The notes under the pieces: model-generated
Databases searched by the model: none
Told to the model about the DNA's origin: nothing
What the model saw: the letters and a program-made list of their open reading frames with translations, nothing else
Made by a program: the position numbers and the translations under genes
Shown here: piece by piece, positions 58,254 to 64,000 of the stretch
Position numbering within the stretch: position 1 is the first letter of the stretch
Layout of the letters: every line of letters starts with the position of its first letter
Assembly: GCA_017304475.1 (NCBI GenBank)
Contig: JAFKKV010000017.1
Location: 186,001-250,000, forward strand
Length of the DNA stretch: 64,000 nt
Origin: Hyphomicrobiales bacterium
Lineage (GTDB): Bacteria; Pseudomonadota; Alphaproteobacteria; Rhizobiales; Phreatobacteraceae
Direction of reading: 5' to 3'

Positions 58254-59681
58254 TCAACCGCCCGTCATGGAATTGATCACTTGCCCCTGCCGGTCGATCT
58301 GAAAGCGCCAGAGCCTGGAGCGCTGGGCCGTCGTCTGCTGCAGCGACCGCGGTGTCTTGATCTCGGTGCCGTTGACGCCGAGCACCACGTCGCCCGGCTG
58401 CAGGCCGATCTGCTGCGCCGGCGAGCCGGGCTCGACCGTGGTGATCACCACGCCCTCGGAGCGGTGCGAGACGCGGATCTCCTCGGCCAGAGCCGGCGAC
58501 AGGGTGGCGACCGTCGCCCCCTGGAACGGCGACGGCCCGGTCATCTTCTCGGCATCGCGCGGGCCTTCCGGCGCACGCTCCAGCGGCACCGAGACGGTCA
58601 TGCTGCGCCGTTCGCGGGTAATCGTCAGGTTGGCCGAACCGCCGAGCGGGCGAATGCCGAAGCGGTAGCCGAAGCTATCGGGCTCGTCGACTGCCTGGCC
58701 GTCCACGGCGGTGATCAGGTCGCCGGGCTTGAGACCGGCGCGGGCGGCGGGCGAATTCGCCACGGTGCTGACGATCAGGGCGCCCGCCGGCCGCGACAGG
58801 CCGAGGCTTTCGACCAGTTCGGCGGTGACCGGCTGCAGCGTCGCACCGAACCACGGCCGGCGCACCACCTGGCTGCCATTGCGGCCCGATTCCAGCACCA
58901 GCCGCACCATGGCGGTCGGGATGGCGAAGCCGATGCCATGGCTGCCGCCGGAACGCGAAAAGATCGCCGTGTTGATGCCGACCAGGCGGCCGCTCATGTC
59001 GACCAGGGCACCGCCGGAATTGCCGGGATTGATGGCCGCGTCGGTCTGCACGAAGGACTGGTAGTCGGAGACGCCGACCTGGGTGCGCGCCAGCGCCGAC
59101 ACGATGCCATGGGTCACCGTCTGGCCGACGCCGAAGGGATTGCCGATCGCCAGCACGAGGTCGCCGACCTCGAGCGCATCCGAATCGCCGACTTCGAGCA
59201 CGGCGAGATCGCGCGGCGGCTCCTTGATCTTCAGGACGGCGAGATCCGTGCGCGGATCGCGCAACAGGATCTCGACTTCGAATTCGCGCCGGTCGGCGAA
59301 GGCGATCTTCACCTCGGTCATGCCGTCGACGACGTGATTGTTGGTGATCACCAGGCCGGAGGCATCGGCGATGACACCCGAACCGAGCGAGCGGGCGACC
59401 TCTTCGCGGCGCGGGCCGGAGCCGCCGCCACGATCGCCGAAAAAGCGCCGGAAGATCGGATCCTCGAAGAACGGGTTGCGCACCTGTTCGACGCGCGCGC
59501 CATAGACATTGACCACCGCCGGCGCGACCCGGCGGACCACCGGGCCGAAAGACAGCTGGACTTCGGCGCGGGTGACCGGCGCCTGCCGTTGTGGTGCCGG
59601 CTGGGCGGCGGCCGGCGGCGCGGCCAGGCCGAGGATGGCGACGAGAGCGGGAACGACGGCAAGGGGGGCAAGCTTGTTCAT
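58254..59681 (-). CDS. DegQ/HtrA-like periplasmic serine protease
   Basis: A 475-residue periplasmic protease and chaperone of the HtrA family. A signal peptide occupies residues 1-27 (LAPLAVVPALVAILGLAAPPAAA). The chymotrypsin-like catalytic triad is complete: His116 (NNHVVDG), Asp146 (DLAVLK) and Ser222 (GNSGG). Two PDZ domains follow (about residues 260-350 and 380-470, with GLKPGDLITAVDG and GLQPGDVVLGVNG). The start MNKLAPLAVV at 59681 is chosen for the signal peptide; the longer frame has no better start. It precedes rarA. Confidence 0.92.
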   Translation of the reverse strand: MNKLAPLAVVPALVAILGLAAPPAAAQPAPQRQAPVTRAEVQLSFGPVVRRVAPAVVNVYGARVEQVRNPFFEDPIFRRFFGDRGGGSGPRREEVARSLGSGVIADASGLVITNNHVVDGMTEVKIAFADRREFEVEILLRDPRTDLAVLKIKEPPRDLAVLEVGDSDALEVGDLVLAIGNPFGVGQTVTHGIVSALARTQVGVSDYQSFVQTDAAINPGNSGGALVDMSGRLVGINTAIFSRSGGSHGIGFAIPTAMVRLVLESGRNGSQVVRRPWFGATLQPVTAELVESLGLSRPAGALIVSTVANSPAARAGLKPGDLITAVDGQAVDEPDSFGYRFGIRPLGGSANLTITRERRSMTVSVPLERAPEGPRDAEKMTGPSPFQGATVATLSPALAEEIRVSHRSEGVVITTVEPGSPAQQIGLQPGDVVLGVNGTEIKTPRSLQQTTAQRSRLWRFQIDRQGQVINSMTGG

Positions 59682-59866
59682 GCCCCTGATATAGCGCCCT
59701 CGCCCGCCGCCCGGAAGAGAAGCGGTGAAGAAGCCGGGGCCTGAGATGGCGGCCCCGAGCAGTGGTCGAATGCGTCCGCGCCGGTTGACCGGCCGGTGCC
59801 GAGCCGCGACGCTCCGCCCCATCGCGGACCATTCAAGAAGCCAGCGAACGGGAGCCCAGACGCGCC

Positions 59867-60613
59867 ATGACATCGACCGATTTCGCCGCCGGAAACTACC
59901 GCTTCATCCCGAGCGTGTTCCAGTATTCCGCCGGTGCCGCCGCCCATCCCGGCTATCACGTCGAGCGGGTCATGTTCCGTTCACCGGTGCCGTTGAAACA
60001 GGGCTTCGAGCTCATCGCGGCGATGATCCACACGGCCGGCCGGCCGCTGACGGCCTTCTGCGCCTGCGAACTGCGCTCGCCGGCGCCCTTCTCCGATTCG
60101 GGTTTCCGCTCGTTCAACGAGACCTATGTCGAGACATTGCGGCAATGGGGCCTCTTTGACGGCCAGACCAACCCGGTCGCCCGCTCCAATGTCTGTCCCG
60201 AGCTGGCGCCGCCGGACGAGCCGTCGTTCCACGCTTTTTCCTATATCGCCGAGGGGGATGCCGGAGCGCCCTCCTTCGTCATTTCGGGCGGCGCGGAAGC
60301 GCGCGCCGGCAGGGCCCCCTATGCCGAGCGGATCGTCCGCTACCAGGAGACCGGCGCCGCGGCGCTGCGCGACAAGGCCGCCTTCGTGCTCGACGAAATG
60401 GCGAAGCGCATGGCGCTGTTCGGCCATGGCTGGGCCGATACCACGGCGACCCAGGTCTATTGCGTTCATGACGTCCACCCGTTCCTGGCCGACGAGATCG
60501 TCGCGCGCGGCGCGGCACGGGCCGGCCTCACCTGGCATTTCAATCGGCCCCCCGTGATCGGCCTCGACTATGAGATGGACTGCCGCAGCGTGCCGGTCGA
60601 ACGGGTGGTCTAG
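59867..60613 (+). CDS. CnbZ-like / conserved hypothetical protein
   Basis: A 248-residue cytoplasmic protein. The N-terminus NYRFIPSVFQYSAGAAAHPG and C-terminal TWHFNRPPVIGLDYEMDCRS resemble the family annotated as 2-amino-5-chloromuconate deaminase (CnbZ), a chorismate-mutase-like or RidA-like fold; this recollection is not verified. No nitrobenzene or aminophenol genes are nearby, so the biochemical role may differ. It is divergent from the DegQ-like gene and followed by an MFS transporter gene 46 bases downstream, perhaps an operon. Confidence 0.5.
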   Translation: MTSTDFAAGNYRFIPSVFQYSAGAAAHPGYHVERVMFRSPVPLKQGFELIAAMIHTAGRPLTAFCACELRSPAPFSDSGFRSFNETYVETLRQWGLFDGQTNPVARSNVCPELAPPDEPSFHAFSYIAEGDAGAPSFVISGGAEARAGRAPYAERIVRYQETGAAALRDKAAFVLDEMAKRMALFGHGWADTTATQVYCVHDVHPFLADEIVARGAARAGLTWHFNRPPVIGLDYEMDCRSVPVERVV

Positions 60614-60659
60614 CCTTTCGATCGCCGCCGCGCCCCAGCAGCCGCCAGGACCAGAACCC

Positions 60660-61853
60660 ATGACCAGCGAGCCGTCCCGCCGCTTCCTCGGCCCCGCGCT
60701 CGCCGGCTTCTGCGGCATGCTGATCGGCATCGGCCTCGGCCGCTTCGGTTATCCGCCGCTGATCCCGGTCATGGTCGAGGCCGGCTGGGCGAGCCCGACC
60801 GCGCTTCGGCTCGCCGGCGCCTTCAACCTCGCCGGCTATGTCGTCGGCGCGGTCGGTGCCATCGCCGTCGCCAGATGGCTCGGCCTGCGCCGTGCCGCCC
60901 TGCTTGCGGCCGTGCTGTCGGTGCTGGCCTTCGCCATCTCCGCGGTGCCCCTGCCCGAATGGGCCTTCATCGCACTGCGTGCCGTCTCCGGCATGACCGG
61001 CGGCATTTTCATGATCGTCGTGCCGCCGGTCATCGCCAGCGTTGTGGCGCCGAACACGCGCGGCCGGGCCGGTGGCATCACCTTCGCTGGCGTCGGCGCC
61101 GGCTTCGTCCTGTCCGGCACGGCCGTGCCGCTGCTCGCCGGCTCCGGGCCGGCCGGCGCCTGGCTCGGGCTGACAGCGGTTCTCGCTCTGGCCAGCGTCG
61201 TGATGATGGCGCTCTTGCCGCGCTCGCCGGCGCCCCAGGCGCCGGGTGCTTCAGGCCCGGCCGCCGCCGCCGCATGGCGCCGCTCGGCCGCCTTTCTCGG
61301 CCTTGCCGCGGCCTATGGCGGCGCCTCGATCGGTTATGTCCCGCACACCCTGTTCTTCGTCGACCATGTCGCGCGCGATCTCGGTTATGGGCTTGCCGCG
61401 GGCGGCTGGATCTGGATCGTCTCCGGCGCGACCGCGGTCGCCGCCCCGCTGGTGGCCGGCGTCGCCGCCGACCGCTTCGGTTATGCGGCGGCGCTGCGGA
61501 TTGTCGTCGCCCTGATGGCCGTCGGGGCCGCGCTGCCGGCCTTCACCACGCATTTCGCGCTGCTCATGCTCTCCGGCATGCTCTGCGGCGGCCTGATGAT
61601 CGGCCTCGGGTCGCTCGCCGCCGGCCGCACCCGCGAAATCGTCGGCGCCGAGGCCCACACGCCCGCCTGGGCGGTGCAGACCATTCTCTTCGCCGTCCTG
61701 CAGACGCTCGGCGCCTATGGCTTCACCGCCCTCCTGGCCGCCACCGGCAGCCATGAACTGGTCTTTGCGACCGCCAGCGGCATTCTGGCCGCAGGCCTGG
61801 CTATCGAATTGCTCGCCAGTCGGGGGGCTCGGGGAGCAGCGCCTGGGCGATAG
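60660..61853 (+). CDS. MFS transporter of the YbfB/YjiJ family
   Basis: A 397-residue inner-membrane transporter with twelve predicted helices. It begins PALAGFCGMLIGIGLGRFGYPPLIPVM, the recognisable start of the YbfB/YjiJ group, and has a conserved RAVSGMTGGIFMIVVPPVIAS segment in the fourth to fifth helices. The substrate is unknown. ATG 60660 has AGGA 8 bases upstream; an in-frame ATG 30 codons earlier overlaps the previous gene and is less likely. Probably co-transcribed with the CnbZ-like gene. Confidence 0.85.
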   Translation: MTSEPSRRFLGPALAGFCGMLIGIGLGRFGYPPLIPVMVEAGWASPTALRLAGAFNLAGYVVGAVGAIAVARWLGLRRAALLAAVLSVLAFAISAVPLPEWAFIALRAVSGMTGGIFMIVVPPVIASVVAPNTRGRAGGITFAGVGAGFVLSGTAVPLLAGSGPAGAWLGLTAVLALASVVMMALLPRSPAPQAPGASGPAAAAAWRRSAAFLGLAAAYGGASIGYVPHTLFFVDHVARDLGYGLAAGGWIWIVSGATAVAAPLVAGVAADRFGYAAALRIVVALMAVGAALPAFTTHFALLMLSGMLCGGLMIGLGSLAAGRTREIVGAEAHTPAWAVQTILFAVLQTLGAYGFTALLAATGSHELVFATASGILAAGLAIELLASRGARGAAPGR

Positions 61854-61888
61854 CGTTCATGCGTACGGCAGGCCTTGCAGTGAATTCG

Positions 61889-62169
61889 GCCGTCCTTCGA
61901 GACTCGCGCCGGACTCACGGCCCTCACCCCTCCCCGGCGGGGAGAGGTCGGCGCGCATAGCGAGTGCGAACGCATCTCGCGTTCGCTCGATGCTATTGCG
62001 CCGGGAGAGGGGGAATAGATCTTTCCGAACAAAACTTTGCGCGCATCGCATGATGTCTTTTCGACAAACGCCGCGCCCCCTCTCCCGACCTTTCGCTGCG
62101 CTCAAGGTCGACCTCTCCCCGCCGCGGAGAGGTGAAGAGGTGATTCCGGCGCGACCTTCGAGGGACGGC
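61889..62169. repeat. 281-bp intergenic element with 30-base inverted ends
   Basis: The ends (61889-61918 and 62140-62169) are inverted repeats identical at 25 of 30 bases. Inside are CCTCCCC-type palindromes (CTCCCCGGCGGGGAG near 61928 and CTCTCCCCGCCGCGGAGAG near 62113). No gene is present. The element occupies most of the 61854-62298 gap between the MFS gene and rplQ. Confidence 0.6.
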
Positions 62170-62220
62170 TGGCCATTGTCCAAAGCGCCGGCCTGCAGAG
62201 CGCACCAACGACCACCCAAC

Positions 62221-62249
62221 AAGAAAAAGGGCGACCCGAAGGCCGCCCT
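62221..62249 (-). terminator. Intrinsic terminator of the rpsK-rpoA-rplQ operon
   Basis: On the minus strand AGGGCG-GCCTTCGGGT-CGCCCT is followed by TTTTTCTTG, 50 bases after the rplQ stop codon. It is a normal intrinsic terminator. Confidence 0.8.
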
Positions 62250-62298
62250 GAACCGGCCCGCGCAAGCGCGAGCCTCACTTTCCGTTGGTCCCGGTCGA

Positions 62299-62727
62299 TC
62301 AGGCCGCGGCCTGCTCGCTTTCGGTCGCGCGCTCCTGGACCGGACCGGAGTCCAGGCCCTTGGCGTTGACGTCGCGATCGACGAACTCGATGACCGCGAC
62401 CGGCGCATTGTCGCCATGGCGGAAACCGGCCTTCAGCACGCGGGTATAGCCCCCCTGGCGCGACTGGTAGCGCGGTCCGAGCACGTCGAACAGCTTCTTG
62501 ACCATGGTCTCGTCGCGCAGCTGCGAGACCGCCTGGCGGCGCGCATGCAGGTCGCCCCGCTTGCCGAGCGTCACCAGCTTCTCGACGATCGGACGCAGGT
62601 CCTTCGCCTTCGGCAAGGTCGTGACGATCTGCTCGTGCTTGATAAGCGCGGCGCACATATTGGCGAACATCGCCTTGCGATGCTCGGCCGTCCGATTGAA
62701 TTTACGGTGGGCTTTGCCGTGGCGCAT
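62299..62727 (-). CDS. rplQ: 50S ribosomal protein L17
   Basis: A 142-residue ribosomal protein binding 23S rRNA. It has the family N-terminus [20 protein letters not shown] and continues with [26 protein letters not shown]. The C-terminal 25 residues are a variable tail. It is the last gene of the ribosomal alpha operon, 48 bases after rpoA. Confidence 0.97.
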   Translation of the reverse strand: MRHGKAHRKFNRTAEHRKAMFANMCAALIKHEQIVTTLPKAKDLRPIVEKLVTLGKRGDLHARRQAVSQLRDETMVKKLFDVLGPRYQSRQGGYTRVLKAGFRHGDNAPVAVIEFVDRDVNAKGLDSGPVQERATESEQAAA

Positions 62728-62775
62728 CCCATGTCCTCCGATGACCCGCGGACCTCACGGTCGGCGGGAGTGTGA

Positions 62776-63792
62776 TCAGTAATGGTCCTCGAAGCGCTTG
62801 GCCAGCTCTTCGATATTCTCCGGCGGCCAACCCGAAACCTCCATACCGAGGTGGAGGCCCATCTGGGCAAGCACTTCCTTGATTTCGTTCAGCGACTTGC
62901 GGCCGAAGTTCGGAGTGCGGAGCATTTCCGCCTCGGTCTTCTGGATCAGGTCGCCGATATAGACGATATTGTCGTTCTTCAGGCAGTTGGCCGAGCGGAC
63001 CGACAGTTCGAGCTCGTCGACCTTCTTCAGGAGCGCCGGGTTGAAGGCGAGATCCGGGATCTGCTCCTGGATCACTTCCTTGCGCGGCTCTTCGAAGTTC
63101 ACGAAGATCTCGAGCTGGTCCTGCAGGATGCGCGCCGCATAAGCGATGGCATCGTCAGGGGTCACCGAGCCGTTGGTTTCCACCGTCAGCGTCAACTTGT
63201 CGTAGTCCAGAACCTGGCCTTCGCGAGTCGGCGAGACTTGGTAGGACACCTTCTTGACCGGCGAGTAGAGGCTGTCGACCGGAATGAGACCGATCGGCGC
63301 ATCCTCGGCGCGGTTCTTTTCGGCCGGGACGTAACCCTTGCCGGTGTTGACGGTGAACTCCATGCGGATCGCCGCGCCCTCGTCGAGGGTGCAGATCACC
63401 AGTTCGGGGTTCAGCACCACCACGTCGCCGACCGTCTGGATGTCGCCGGCGGTCACGGTGCCCGGGCCGTCCTTGCGCAGAACCATGCGCTTGGGTCCGT
63501 CACCCTGCATCTTGATGGCGATGTCTTTGATGTTCAGGATGATGTCGGTGACGTCTTCACGCACACCGGCAATCGACGAGAACTCGTGCAGCACGCCGTC
63601 GATCTGCACCGCCGAAACGGCGGCGCCCTGCAGCGACGACATCAGGATGCGCCGGAGCGCATTGCCCAGGGTCACGCCGAAGCCGCGCTCGAGCGGCTCC
63701 GCAGTGGCGGTGGCGAAGCGCTTGGCATCGTCGCCGCCCACAATGTGGAGCTTCTCCGGCTTAATCAGTTCTTGCCAGTTCTTCTGGATCAC
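62776..63792 (-). CDS. rpoA: RNA polymerase alpha subunit
   Basis: A 338-residue subunit that nucleates RNA polymerase assembly and contacts UP elements and activators. The N-terminal domain includes [21 protein letters not shown], and the C-terminal domain holds the 265-helix region [19 protein letters not shown] and [19 protein letters not shown]. Length is normal. Preceded by rpsK with 131 bases between. Confidence 0.98.
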   Translation of the reverse strand: MIQKNWQELIKPEKLHIVGGDDAKRFATATAEPLERGFGVTLGNALRRILMSSLQGAAVSAVQIDGVLHEFSSIAGVREDVTDIILNIKDIAIKMQGDGPKRMVLRKDGPGTVTAGDIQTVGDVVVLNPELVICTLDEGAAIRMEFTVNTGKGYVPAEKNRAEDAPIGLIPVDSLYSPVKKVSYQVSPTREGQVLDYDKLTLTVETNGSVTPDDAIAYAARILQDQLEIFVNFEEPRKEVIQEQIPDLAFNPALLKKVDELELSVRSANCLKNDNIVYIGDLIQKTEAEMLRTPNFGRKSLNEIKEVLAQMGLHLGMEVSGWPPENIEELAKRFEDHY

Positions 63793-63923
63793 AGGATCAC
63801 CTTCGCTGATATCGGGCAGCTGTCTCGTCCCCTGCAGGACCTTGACGCCCGGGTCCCCCGAAACGGGGGCATGGAATTACCGGCGGCTGCAGGGCGCGCC
63901 GGCAATTGCGAGACGAAATGGAA

Positions 63924-64000
63924 TCAGACGCGGCGACGCTTGCGCGGGCGGCAGCCATTGTGCGGGATCGGCGTCACGTCACGGATCGAGGTGACGGTGA
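63924..64000 (-). CDS. rpsK: 30S ribosomal protein S11 (3' end only)
   Basis: The last 24 codons and the stop of S11 run off the window edge. The translated end TSIRDVTPIPHNGCRPRKRR plus RV is the invariant C-terminus of S11. Its position just upstream of rpoA is the normal order. Confidence 0.95.
   Translation of the reverse strand, partial: TVTSIRDVTPIPHNGCRPRKRRRV

Overview
The window is high-GC DNA from an alphaproteobacterium, most likely of the order Hyphomicrobiales (Rhizobiales). The evidence is the nuoA-N operon interspersed with small alphaproteobacterial genes and followed by birA, ribonuclease J, methylmalonyl-CoA epimerase, a DUF1467 gene and a short-form prolyl-tRNA synthetase. 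An ATP12-type chaperone, an Omp25/31-like porin, a LuxR/LuxI pair and the rpsK-rpoA-rplQ end of the ribosomal cluster agree with this. The genus cannot be fixed from the sequence; Bosea/Phreatobacter-like bacteria are only a guess. No transposase, integrase, prophage or CRISPR array is visible.

Layout. 1-3.3 kb: the tail of an unknown gene, an RDD membrane protein, then on the minus strand proS and a SugE/Gdx guanidinium exporter whose leader folds as a guanidine-II (mini-ykkC) riboswitch. Between proS and the next operon lies a structured 172-nt RNA candidate with its own terminator. 3.3-23.2 kb: one long minus-strand operon reading nuoA, B, small exported protein, C, D, small exported protein, E, F, Ala/Pro/Val-rich protein, G, H, I, J, K, L, M, N, birA, rnj, mce, DUF1467, closed by an intrinsic terminator. 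It encodes 14-subunit complex I plus three unexplained extra genes. 23.3-27 kb: an outer membrane protein, a quorum-sensing unit (LuxR, LuxI, an 81-aa partner) with a lux box and a hairpin that buries the luxI ribosome binding site, and tRNA-Asp with its promoter. 27-32.4 kb: chemoreceptor, hybrid histidine kinase, AbrB-family permease.

32.7-38.3 kb (plus strand): aroQ-accB-accC (shikimate step and acetyl-CoA carboxylase), a secreted glutathione peroxidase, RNase D and an M19 dipeptidase. 38.5-47.6 kb (minus strand): universal stress protein, propionyl-CoA carboxylase beta chain, several small or membrane hypotheticals, ATP12 chaperone, HAD phosphatase, an exported protein with PsiF-like repeats, a RluA-type pseudouridine synthase with a very long basic N-terminal extension, and a beta-barrel porin. 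48.1-56.7 kb: one 2857-codon gene for a giant surface or secreted protein with ten near-identical cadherin-like repeats, four larger repeats, a beta-helix region and a C-terminal metzincin-like motif. 57-64 kb: rarA, a DegQ-like protease, a CnbZ-like protein, an MFS transporter, a 281-bp inverted-repeat intergenic element, then rplQ, rpoA and the 3' end of rpsK.

Functional links: BirA would biotinylate AccB (Lys124), the carrier for AccC; PccB and Mce belong to the propionyl-CoA to methylmalonyl-CoA route. The most interesting items are the luxI RNA hairpin coupled to a lux box, the three extra genes inside the nuo operon, the giant repeat protein, the guanidine-II riboswitch and the uncharacterised (possibly 6S) RNA.
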